NCBI RefSeq assembly: GCF_016801865.2
Contig: NC_068937.1
Coordinates: 127,628,955-127,692,954, forward strand
Length of the DNA stretch: 64,000 nucleotides
Reading direction: 5' to 3'
Source: Culex pipiens pallens
Taxonomy: Eukaryota > Arthropoda > Insecta > Diptera > Culicidae
Below the pieces are notes generated by a model. The model was not told where the DNA came from and did not search any database. It was given only the letters and a program-made list of their open reading frames with translations. Positions 34,525 through 44,505 of the stretch are shown here, piece by piece; positions within the stretch are counted from its first letter, which is position 1; every line of letters starts with the position of its first letter. A program made the translations under genes and the position numbers.

Positions 34525-37500
34525 ATGCATTAACACGGAACAAACTCACCGGAGTCATCCTTCATTGGCCGATTTATCAAATCCACAAAAGCAGCTGCAT
34601 ATTTTTTCTTCCTTTGCACAGATGTCCAAACAAATGATTCGTACTCGAAAAACGCACGCGAAAAGTTTCTTTTGCATTAAATTTCTTATTTTGTTCACTT
34701 TTTCTCATTGCTAGCTTGTACAAACATAACAGTTAGAATGTACAGATATTCAAAAACACTAGCTGGCATCCCTGATCTAAAAGCTCTCCTATAACGCACG
34801 ACGACCCTTTTGACGTTTCTCGCCGAGGAACAGCAGAAAACGAAATCGCACAAAAGCTCCCCGCTGCCTCCCGAATGAAAACAAAAACAAACTAAACCGC
34901 GTTGGACCGGTCACGCAAAATTCGATTTTTTCCTTCAATAAACCACGATATTTGTTTTAAAACCACTATATTCCACTACTATACGTAGTAATAAAAGTTT
35001 TAGAACACAATTAAGCTACAATAAGGCACAATTATCACGTCAAATAACAGAAAACAACGGAGCGCGAGCAAAAGTGAACTTCCACACCCTAATTTAATAA
35101 CTTAAGCGCTCTAACATTTTTCGTTTCTTGACTGAAAATTCTATATATTTTGTATTTTTGAACTTTGTTGATACGACCCTTAGTTGCTGAGATATTGCCA
35201 TGCAAAATCTTAAAAACAGGAAAATTGATGTTTTCTAAGTCCCACCCAAACAACACACCATTTTCCAATGTCGATATCTCAGCAACTAATGGCCCGATTT
35301 TCAATGTTAAAATATGAAACAATCGTGAAATTTTCCGATCTTTTCAAAAAAAATATTTTCAGATTTTTAAACCAAGACTAACATTTTAAAGGGCGTAATA
35401 TTGAAATTTTGAAAATATTTTTTTTCGAAGAGATCGGAAAATTTCTCAGCTTTTCAAAAATATTTTTTCAAAAGTGGGAAAACATGTGCACTAATTTAAA
35501 AAAAAATGAAAAACTGCGACTATTTTCAAAACAGTTACCTAACAATGGATTTAACTTGAAAACGGTGCACTTTATCAAAATTTTACTATAGGGTAATTCT
35601 CTACCAACTCACACGAAATCGGGAAAAGTTGCCCCGACCCCTCTTCGATTTGCGTGAAACTTTGTCCTAAGGGGTAACTTTTGTCCCTGATCACGAATCC
35701 GAGGTCCGTTTTTTGATATCTCGTGACGGAGGGGCGGTACGACCCCTTCCATTTTTGAACATGCGAAAAAAGAGGTGTTTTTCAATAATTTGCAGCCTGA
35801 AACGGTGATGAAATAGAAATTTGGTGTCAAAGGGACTTTTATGTAAAATTAGACGCCCGATTTGATGGCGTACTCAGAATTCCGAAAAAACGTATTTTTC
35901 ATCGAAAAAAACACTAAAAAAGTTTTAAAAATTCTCCCATTTTCCGTTACTCGACTGTAAAAAATTTTGAAACATGTCATTTTATGGGAAATTTAATGTA
36001 CTTTTCGAATCTACATTGTCCCAGAAGGGTCATTTTTTCATTTAGAACAAAATTTTTCATTTTAAAATTTCGTGTTTTTTCTAACTTTGCAGGGTTATTT
36101 TTTAGAGTGTAACAATGTTCTACAAAGTTGTAGAGCAGACAATTACAAAAAATTTGATATATAGACATAAGGGGTTTGCTTATAAACATCACAAGTTATC
36201 GCGATTTTACGAAAAAAAGTTTTGAAAAAGTTACTTTTTGCGTTTCTCTTTGTTTCGTCGTCCGTGTCTGTCGCGGGTGACCATGAACGGCCATGATCGA
36301 TGACGACCAACTTTTTTAAAACTTTTTTTCGTAAAATCGTGATAACTTGTGATGTTTATAAGCAAAACCCTTATGTATATATATTAAAATTTTTGTAATT
36401 GTCTGCTCTACAACTTTGTAGAACATTGTTACACTCTAAAAAATAACCCTGCAAAGTTAGAAAAAACACGAAATTTTAAAATGAAAAATTTTGTTCTAAA
36501 TGAAAAAATGACCCTTCTGGGACAATGTAGATTCGAAAAGTACATTAAATTTCCCATAAAATGACATGTTCCAAAATTTTTTACAGTCGAGTAACGGAAA
36601 ATGGGAGAATTTTTAAAACTTTTTTAGTGTTTTTTTCGATGAAAAATACGTTTTTTCGGAATTCTGAGTACGCCATCAAATCGGGCGTCTAATTTTACAT
36701 AAAAGTCCCTTTGACACCAAATTTCTATCTCATCACCGTTTCAGGCTGCAAATTATTGAAAAACACCTCTTTTTTCGCATGTTCAAAAATGGAAGGGGTC
36801 GTACCGCCCCTCCGTCACGAGATATCAAAAAACGGACCTCGGATTCGTGATCAGGGACAAAAGTTACCCCTTAGGACAAAGTTTCACGCAAATCGAAGAG
36901 GGGTCGGGGCAACTGCTGTGTGAGTTGGCGGAGAATTACCCTATAGTACTTTTTGATTGCAAATTTGATTTTACATCGAAAAATAAAGTTGAATAATTTT
37001 TGCGAGCAATTTTTCGATTTTTTGAAAAAATCAGTATGGATTCAAAAATTCATAACTCGCTCAATGATTTTTTGCACAACCTGGAAATTTCTGAAAAGTT
37101 GGCATTTGATGTCCTCTAAAACATATCAAAAAATAAAAAAAAATAGAAATAGTGTTTTTTTGCAAATCAAGTTTAGCGACAAAAAGTTAAATAAAAAATC
37201 TCCAATTTTTTTTACCGTGCATTATTTTTTTTCAGTGTAGTTCGTATCCATACCTACAACTTTGCCGAAGACACCAAATCGATCAAAAAATTCCTTCAAA
37301 AGATACAGATTTTTGAATTTTCATACATCATTTTTGTATGGCCAGCTACCAAATTTGTATGGAAAATTATATGGACAAACTAATGATGCAAAATGGCTTC
37401 TTTGGGCATACCGAAGGCACCAAAATAGTTTCAGTCGGATCAAAAAATACAAAAAAAATCGAATGACCGAAATCTGAGAGAATTGCTCCATAGTAGAAAT

Positions 37501-39938
37501 TTAAAAAATTGAATAATTTAAAAAATGTCAAAAAAAATCAAACCATCCACATTAACGACCCCCGGGTCTTTTGTGGTCTCTATTGCAAGTTTCTGCTCGA
37601 ACCTAGGAGTCCGAAGGCTTGAACGGGGAGAGCACCCAAACCTCTTTCTACTCCAAGGAACCTTCCACCCCAGTGTTTGAACTGACGACCTTTGGATTGC
37701 GAGTCCAACCGCCGCCAGCGATTCCACCGGAGTAGGCTTGGTTTGGTGTGTTGTTTGTACTTATGCCATGGAGACGACTCCTACACCTGGAATGACTTGA
37801 CGGCCTAACAACCAAGGCCGGGACCGACATTTTACTTCCTCATCCGATGGAAGGTTGCAGCAGATGGGAATCGAACCCAGAATCATCCGCTTACAAAGCG
37901 GACAGCGTAACCTTTCGGCCACGCACTGCCACAATATGTAATTTGTGTAAATTTTAGAATTTTTCAAAAAATTCTAGTAAAAATTTAAAAGCATACCAAA
38001 TTTTGCTTCGTTTGATACCCATATTGCTAATTATTTTCATAAAAAAACACACGGTATTTTGTGTTTTTGATAGTATTTATGATTTGAAACTTACTACATC
38101 ATCAAAAAATATATTCTTTGTCTGAGCAATGGAAATTTATCATGGTATTGATTGATAAGGTCAATTTTAGAACGATTTTAAAATTAAGCTATCCAAAATA
38201 TTTTCAAACGAGCCCAAACATGTCCAACATGATTATCAAAGCAGAATAATGCATATCATATTGTTTTCAATTGATATGTGAGTACAGCGGATAAATAAAA
38301 ATTAAACAGGAAAATTTAGGGTTCCTCAGTCTCAACCAAACAGGCTACATTTTCAATGATAAAAAATGAAGAAGATTGGTGGTGTGTATATTCGACAACC
38401 TGATTGCAAACGCGTGTTTTTTTTTTTTTCATTGTTTTGTTCAAAGAGAATGGTGTCTAATCCACCATAATCCCAAGCCAGGTCAACGGGAACGATTTGT
38501 CTGCGTAGGTTACACACTCTGTGTAATACACAGTAAAGATAAAGTGAACAATTTTGATGGTGAAATATTTGATGAAGAACTTTTACATATTTTTCAGTAA
38601 AATTTTAGATTTTTAAAAGTAAAAAAATGAATGTTCAATAACGAAAGGTTATTTTATAAACAACTTAGGTTCAAAAAGAATATTTTTTATAGTTGAAGTA
38701 AATATATATATGAAGTTTAACAAGTTTTTTTTTTATTGTGTTTAGAGGATTTCTACTATCGCTCCGATTTTTCCCTTTCATTTAACAAAAAAAACACACG
38801 CAGACACTTAACTAGCAATTAATAGTCACGCAAGTCACGGCCCCCGCCCTTAACAGTTCACACCCCAAAAAGACGCAACAAGCAGCTCAATGTCAGTCGC
38901 AAAAAAAATATCCTGTCCCCACTATTTAATTGTCGATTGAGGATAATTACAATCCTGCCCGAGGCAACGAACAGCCCCTCCCCCTTAATTTGGTGTGAAT
39001 TAAACGCCGGAACCCCGTAATCGGGTGATAGCATCTGTTTCAGCTATTGTGTTTGAACACCACAACACCTGTAGAGCAGGAAGAAAACGAAGAAAATGAC
39101 CACGCAACCAAGGGTGGCTTCACGATTCGCGATTCTGTTACAAATGCCCAAGTCACGTGACTGCGTGGAGGTTGGGGCAAAATGTCAATTTTAGGTTTAG
39201 ATTTCGATTTCGAATTATCTGATAAGACAGTTGAAAATATCTAATTTGGATCTTATATCTTATCTAAGAACACAGTTGGGAGTTATAAAGTATATGTTAT
39301 AAGTATGTTTTACCCTACAACAACTTTCCCTTCCTTCTCTATCTCTTTCGCAACGCCAGCCGTGTCATCCTGTCCTACCTGGTGTCCGCTTACAGCAAGG
39401 ACGAGAACCTGTACCCGCGGGACTTTCGCTCGCGCGCCATCGTTGACCAGCGGCTGCACTTCGACCTGGGCACCCTGTACGCGCGGGTCGTCGACTACTA
39501 CGTGAGTACACACATTTCGGTTGTCACCCTGTAGCCTACTGACATCGTTCCCCAAAAGTTTCCCACCATCACGGTCGGCGCCCACTTGGATCAGACGCGC
39601 AAGGCCAAGCTGGCGGAGGCGCTCGGCTGGTTCGAGGCCATGCTGCGCCAGTACACGTGGGCCGCGGCCAACCACTTTACGATCGCGGACCTGGCGCTGG
39701 CCGTGACCGTGTCCCAGATCGAGGCGTTCGAGTTCGACCTGCACCCGTACCCGAAGGTGCGCGCCTGGCTGGCCAAGTGCAAGGAGGAGCTGGAACCGCA
39801 CGGGTATCAGGTTGGTGCAAAGTTTTGAGAATTTTAGATTTCTTCTTTTTTATTTTAACGATATTTCTTTTTAAGGAAATTAACCAAACTGGAGCGGAAA
39901 CACTGGCGGGACTATTTCGGGCTAAGCTTAAACAGTAG
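23724..39938 (+). CDS. Delta-class glutathione S-transferase, GSTD7-like, with a 15.4-kb first intron
   Basis: Cytosolic GST that conjugates glutathione to electrophiles, including insecticide metabolites. Exons 23724-23923, 39360-39501, 39559-39810 and 39876-39938 join in frame (phases 2, 0, 0) to 218 residues, the usual delta length. The N-terminal thioredoxin-like domain starts MTPVLYYLPPSPPCRS with the conserved Ser near residue 11 as probable glutathione-activating residue. NPQHTIPTLDD carries the glutathione-binding cis-Pro. Exon 2 (ESRVILSYLV, DENLYP) gives the G-site ES pair. The helical domain holds FTIADLALAVT and ends LFRAKLKQ. Exon 3's donor is an atypical CAG|GTTGGT. The first intron is full of nested repeats listed separately. 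Naming as GSTD7 rests on my recollection of the Anopheles protein; delta class itself is clear. Confidence 0.88.
23924..25235. other. Intron 1 of GSTD7-like gene, proximal part
   Basis: Unique to ~24340. A SINE fragment lies at ~24350-24520, and the rest is AT-rich without recognisable elements. Confidence 0.4.
24350..24520 (-). mobile_element. SINE fragment (SINE family 2)
   Basis: AACGACCCCCGGGTGTTTTG and TGGTCTCTGTTGCAAGTTTT match the 3' part of the SINE at ~37530-37935, and ACCCATCCGATC matches its body. The tRNA head is missing here. Confidence 0.65.
25240..25690. mobile_element. GGTATT-rich palindromic MITE
   Basis: Arms such as GCCCAGTAATAGATGGTAAA (left, ~25317) and TTTACCATCTATTACTGGGC (right, ~25599) are exact complements. 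The unit TACCAAAATTTGGTA is repeated throughout. Starts after CCCGAGCAGGGG. Confidence 0.75.
26130..26530. repeat. Tandem duplication, ~228-bp unit x2
   Basis: The stretch AATACCAAAATGTGCCATCC ... GCGCAAAATTAATTATTTTG is present at ~26136-26308 and ~26365-26527 with few differences (TTTCTGTAGG/TTTCTATAGG). Non-coding. Confidence 0.8.
26560..27690. repeat. Diverged R1 repeat copies
   Basis: CTACAACTTTGCTGAAGACA (~27442) and CAGCTGCCAAATTTGTATG (~27528), ending at GAGAATTGTTCTC, show the R1 repeat; the first half is a more distant relative. No gene. Confidence 0.6.
27700..29370. other. Intronic unique sequence with a GA microsatellite
   Basis: 28100-28560 is noticeably GC-richer than its surroundings and low in repeats, so it could hold intronic regulatory sequence. 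(AG)n occupies 28535-28562. No coding region supported. Confidence 0.4.
29898..30103. mobile_element. Nested hairpin MITE
   Basis: AGGGCTTTTGTTAATTTGAT at the left and its complement ATCAAATTAACAAAAGCCCT at the right enclose arms containing GGTTAACCGCGG and TTCGAACTGTCAAAAA with their complements. About 206 bp. Confidence 0.8.
30117..31455. mobile_element. Nested element with TTAGTGAAATTTCACG-type ends
   Basis: Left end TTAGTGATTTTTCACGCTCG, right end CGTGAAATTTCACTAACCCT, inverted. The interior is AT-rich with extra 'TTTCACGG' motifs near both ends (30150-30210 and 31370-31440), and it carries a SINE. Confidence 0.65.
30660..30905 (+). mobile_element. tRNA-derived SINE
   Basis: A tRNA-like head includes a hairpin CTGGACTCACAATCCAG and a B box (GATTCGAATCTC). 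It is followed by a ~120-base body and an A-rich 3' end (TTGCATTGAAAAAAAAAA). The acceptor stem is poor, so it is a SINE head and not a tRNA gene. Confidence 0.65.
31578..33500. repeat. AT-rich intronic tract with SINE fragment and diverged tandem repeats
   Basis: ~32090-32220 holds a plus-orientation fragment of SINE family 2 (ATCGGATGGGGAAGTAAAAC ... GAAACTTGCAATAGAG). From ~32440 to 33330 phrases like ATTTTGATAATTTGCAATAT and GGGTATCAAAAGAAGCAAAA recur every ~200-300 bases in a diverged tandem arrangement. No gene. Confidence 0.55.
33501..35090. other. Intronic unique sequence with microsatellites
   Basis: (CGCATT)n at ~33513-33535 and (CA)n at 34481-34523. The rest is mixed-composition sequence with no supported gene. 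Confidence 0.5.
35095..37490. mobile_element. R1 foldback-type repeat interrupted by foldback element F1
   Basis: The outer parts (35095-35588 and 36947-37490) are R1 repeat, with ACGACCCTTAGTTGCTGAGA at ~35172 and CTACAACTTTGCCGAAGACA at ~37254. F1 is inserted between, at TACTATAGGG / CCCTATAGTAC. Confidence 0.7.
35590..36946. mobile_element. Foldback element F1, ~620-bp arms
   Basis: The left arm begins GGGTAATTCTCTACCAACTC, and the right arm ends with GAGTTGGCGGAGAATTACCC. The arms are reverse complements for ~620 bp with few mismatches and meet around a ~90-bp GC-richer centre near 36230-36310. Another arm lies at 63302-63935. No transposase; the longer frames are mirror images of each other. 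Confidence 0.85.
37525..37935 (-). mobile_element. Full-length SINE family 2 (tRNA-derived)
   Basis: On the minus strand the head has an A-box region (TGGCCGAAAGGTTACGC), an anticodon-arm-like GTCCGCTTTGTAAGCGGA and a B box (GGGTTCGATTCCC). The body contains ATCGGATGAGGAAGTAAAAT, and a second tRNA-like segment contains GGTTGGACTCGCAATCCAAA. The 3' end reads GGGGGTCGTTAATGTGGATG. Two shorter relatives lie at ~24350 and ~32090. Confidence 0.75.
37936..39340. other. Distal end of GSTD7-like intron 1
   Basis: AT-rich sequence; unique and GC-richer from ~38800 to the splice acceptor at 39358-39359. No other gene seen. Confidence 0.4.
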
Positions 39939-40109
39939 GAAGATTTAATAACAATACTATTATGTACTTTACATGAAATGAACGTGCTTTTTATGAACCG
40001 ACTTTGCGTAGACTTTTATTTTATTTCCTTTATAGTTTTTTTTTTTTTTTCGTAGAGCTATATTTTATATTTGATTAAAGAATTCTAAATTCAGAGTGCA
40101 TTTAAATTG

Positions 40110-43100
40110 ACTTATTCATAATTTCAATGAAAAATGTGGAAAATTAATCAAATCCTCAAAACGTAAAAACAGATGAATCGGTATTTTTTCTTCAATTTTA
40201 ATTTTTGTATTTTTTAATCCGACTGAAACTTTTTTGGTGCCTTCGGTGTGCCAAATGAAGCCATTTTGCATCATTAGTTCGTCCATATAATTTTCCATAC
40301 AAATTTGGCAGCTGTCCATACAAAACTGATGCATGAAAATTCAAAAATCTGTATCTTTTGACAGAATTTTTTGATCGATTTGGTGTCTTCGGCAAAGTTG
40401 TAGGTATGGATCTAACTTTTTTTCACTAAAACTTGATTTCCAAAAAATCACTATTTTGATTTTTTTTTTAAATTTATTGTTATATTTTAGAGGACATCTC
40501 GGCGGACACAGGACACTTTTCAGAAATTTCCAGAATGGGCAAAAAATCTTTGGCCGGGTTATGATTTTTTAAATCAATACTGATTTTTTTCAAAACAATC
40601 GAAATATTGGTCGCAAAAATATTTCAACTTCATTTTTCGATGTAAAATCAAATTTGCAATCAAAAAGTACATTGATGAAATTTTGATAAAGTTCTTCGTT
40701 TTCAAGTTAAATCCATTTTAAAGGTGACTTTTTTGAAAATAGTCGCAGTTTTAAATTTTTTTTAAATAGTGCACATTAGGCCGTCCCAAAAAAATTAAAA
40801 GTTATCAAATCTTCGGTGCTCACCCCTAGAATGATAGATTAGGATGTCAGGAACAATGTTTTCATGCAACAAAAAATTCCCAAAAATGGTTTACAACTCG
40901 CGCGCGGAGCTTGAATGAAAAAAGTGCATTTTTCGAGTATTTTTCAGAAATGCGAGTAACAATCATACTAAAGTCATTCAAATTTGGTCGCCATGGGCTT
41001 CAAGTTATAGTTTAATGTCCCCTGAACAAATTCCTGTACAGAAATAGTCCATAAAAGCTTGTGTTTGGGCGTTTTAGGAAGAAAAAATTGTATTTTTTTT
41101 GTCAAAAAATTTCAAAAATCACTCCCCAAAACAAGCCAAAAAAAATTTGCAGTCAAAACTAATGCATTCAGCTTATAGGAAATTTTACGGAGATCATTTT
41201 GCTTTTTTTAACATTCAATTAATGTCCACGCAAAGCCGAGATATTTGCATTTTAGTGAACAAAAAGTGTCGAATTTTCAAAATTCTTGGTATATAAGCGT
41301 TTTTAGCATAAAACATTGTCTACTATGATTACAAACGGGAAGGCATATATTTTGGAAATTTTTATTTTGCTCGCTCAAAAACGATATTTGTTAATAACAT
41401 TTCATGAAAAAACATGAGATTTTCTCACAATGTGACGTAAACGAAAAATAATCATAAATCAAAATTAATTTTATTAAAGTTCATATCTTCAAGCTGTGAA
41501 CGTGATTTTTTATGTATGTACATTCGAATGAAACAAATTCATTTATAAAAAACTTATTTTTTCAAAAAAAAGTTACCCATTAGAGCTTTATTTGTTCATA
41601 TCGAGAAGAGCACAGAGCAGTACTTATAAATATGTCGTTTACGTCACATTGTGAGAAAATCTCATGTTTTTTCATGAAATGTTATTGACAAATATCGTTT
41701 TTGAGCGAGCAAAATAAAAGTTTCCAAAATATATGCCTTCCCGTTTGTAATCTTAGTAGCCAATGTTTTATGCTAAAAACGCTTATATACCAAGAATTTT
41801 GAAAATTCGACACTTTTTGTTCACTAAAATGCAAATATCTTGGCTTTGCGTGGACATTAATTGAATGTTAAAAAAAGCAAAATGATCTCCGTAAAATTTC
41901 CTATAAGCTGAATGCATTAGTTTGGGCTGCAAAATTTTTTGGCTCGTTTTGGGGAGTGATTTTTGAAATTTTTTGACAAAAAATACAATTTTTTCTTCTT
42001 AAAACGCCCTACCATGCCCAAACACAAGCTTCTATGGACTATTTCTGTACAGGAATTTGTTCAGGGGACATTAAACTATAACTTGAAGCCCATGGCGACC
42101 AAATTTGAATGACTTTAGTATGATTGTTACTCGCATTTCTGAAAAATACTCGAAAAATGCACTTTTTTCATTCAAGCTCCGCGAGCGAGTTGTAAACCAT
42201 TTTTGGGAATTTTTTGTTGCATGAAAACATTGTTCCTGACATTCTAATCTATCATTCTAGGGGTGAGCACCGAAGATTTGACAACTTTTATTTTTTTTGG
42301 CGCTGCATATGTTTGCCCAACTTCGAAAAAATATTTTTGAAAAGCTGAGAAAATTCTCTATTTTTTGCTTTATTTTAGCTTTGTCGATACGACCCTTAGT
42401 TGCTGAGATATCGCCATGCAAAAGTTTAAAAACAGGAAAATTGATGTTTTCTAATTTTCTAATGTCGATATCTCAACAACTAAAAAAAAACTTTTTTTTA
42501 ACCAAGACTGACACTTTAAAAGGGCGTAACATTGAATGTTTAGCCCTTTTGAAATGTTAGTCTTGATTTAAAAAAAAATAAAATATTGTTTTCGAAAAGA
42601 TCGAAAAATTTCACGAATGTTTCATATTTTAACATTGTAAATCGAACCATTAGTTGCTGAGATATCGACGTTAGAAAACGGTGGGTTATTTGGGTGAGAC
42701 TTAAAATACATAAATTTTTATGTTTTTAAACCTTTGCATGGCAATATCACAGCAACTAAGGGTCGTATCGACAAAGTTAAAATAATGCAAAATATAGAGA
42801 ATTTTCTCAGCTTTTCAAAAATATTTTTTCGAAGGTGGGCAAACATGTGCACTATTTAAAAAAATGAAAAACTTCGACTATTTTCAAAAAAGTCACCTAA
42901 AAATGGATTTAACTTGAAAACGGTCAAAATTTCACCACACTACTTTTTGATTGCAAATTTAATTTTACATCAAAAAATGAAGTTGAAAAATTTTTGCGAC
43001 CAATATTTCGATTTTTTGAAAAAAATCATTATTAAAAAAAAATCATAACTCGATCAAAGATTTTTTGCACAACCGAGAAATTTCTGAAAGGTTGGCATTT

Positions 43101-43490
43101 GATGTCCTCTAAAACATCAGAAAATGGAAAAAATTAAAATAATGTTTTTCTGCAAATCAAGTTTTAGTTAAAAAAAAGTTAAATAATAAATCACCAAAAT
43201 TTGTTTTACCGTGTATCATTTTTTTTCAGTGTAGTCCGTACCCATACCTACAACTTTGCCGAAGACACCAAATCGATCAAAAAATTCCTTCAAAAGATAC
43301 AGATTTTTTTAATTTTCATATTTCATCTTTGTATGGACAGCTGCCAAAATTGTATAGAAAATTATATGGACAAACTAATGATACAAAATGGTTTCTTTGT
43401 ACATACCAAAGGCATCAAAAAAATTTCAGTCGGATTAAAAAATACAAAAAAAAATCGAATGACCGAAATCTGAGCGAACTGCTGAGATGT
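40110..43490. mobile_element. Palindromic R1 element interrupted by foldback element F2
   Basis: The left part (40110-40770) is the reverse complement of the right part (~42800-43490), and 42300-42540 mirrors 42540-42800. R1 is therefore itself a palindrome with its centre near 42540 (AAAGGGCGTAAC...TTAGCCCTTT). F2 splits it at ~40775. Confidence 0.75.
40775..42292. mobile_element. Foldback element F2, ~680-bp arms
   Basis: TCTTCGGTGCTCACCCCTAG near the left end pairs with CTAGGGGTGAGCACCGAAGA near the right. Arms are complementary for ~680 bp (for example ATTTTCTCACAATGTGACGT and its complement near the centre, ~41430/41640). It sits inside an R1 repeat that reads on across the insertion. 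Confidence 0.8.
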
Positions 43491-43904
43491 CCGATCAATT
43501 CATAAATTTAATTAATTATTTTCCTGAAACCAACATTTGAAAATGTTCTATATATGTGAGTGAGGGAGAGTAAAATAGTTCTCTACTCCATAGAAAACTA
43601 AATTGGTTTATGAACAGATTTTCTACAGTAGCAATTAAAAAAAAAATGTTTTTTAGCATATTTGTATACAGGAGCGATTCTCTACCAAATTTGAATTTGT
43701 ATTTTTTTTATTTGGATCAAACTTTGTGTCATGTAACTTTTGAATGAATTTTCTGATGAATTTGGTGTCTTCAGCAAAGTTGTAGGTATTGTTAAGAATT
43801 TTTAAATTAATTTTTTTCCCACAAAAATTCAGTTTCCCAAAATACATATTTTTTTATTTTCAAGATTCTTTGATATGTTTTAGGTGATTTATCAATTATT
43901 TATA

Positions 43905-44505
43905 ATATAAGTTCGCATTATGAAACTGTGTTATTTGATGAATTCTAACATCAACTGTCATTTAAAGTTTGTTTGAACAGTGTAGTTAATGTCAAAACAA
44001 TAAAATAAAATTATAAGATTACCAAAAATGCGAAACATTTCTCGTGAAATATTTCACAGGCGTCAGAAGCACCGGGAAGGCAAAGCAGAAATTTATAGTT
44101 TTGATTTCCTTAAATTCTAGCAAATTGTTATTTATAATATCAGCTGTTTTGCTGTTAACAGCTTATTTGAGACCTAAAGAATGCCATTCACTAACATTTC
44201 AGTCAAAATTTGTGCGATTCATTAGCAAAATCCAGTGTCCGGAATTCGAAGCAAAAGTGTCTGGATTTCGAATCAGCTTTTATCAGTGTCCGGGATTCAA
44301 AGCACAACAAGTAATTGTAATATTCAAATTCTGATGAAAAATTGTTAGAAAAGACATATTTTGCATGCATTCTTTAAAACTGACTGTTAATACTACATCC
44401 TGATGATATTTCTTCATTTACAACTTATAGCATGATTTTTTGTCAGCTATAACGAAAATGCTACTAAGTGTCCGGATTTCAAATCATGACGTTATCTAAG
44501 TATTG
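43905..44505. mobile_element. Relative of the CCGGACAC composite element, reverse orientation
   Basis: CACCGGGAAGGC, CAGTGTCCGGAATTCGAAGC, GTCCGGGATTCAAAGC and the end TCAAATCATGACGTTA match 29375-29890 and 31480-31577. It lacks the two nested insertions. Confidence 0.7.

Noticed and set aside
35609..36923. Paired ~70-residue frames
   Set aside because: Mirror-image translations of the F1 arms.
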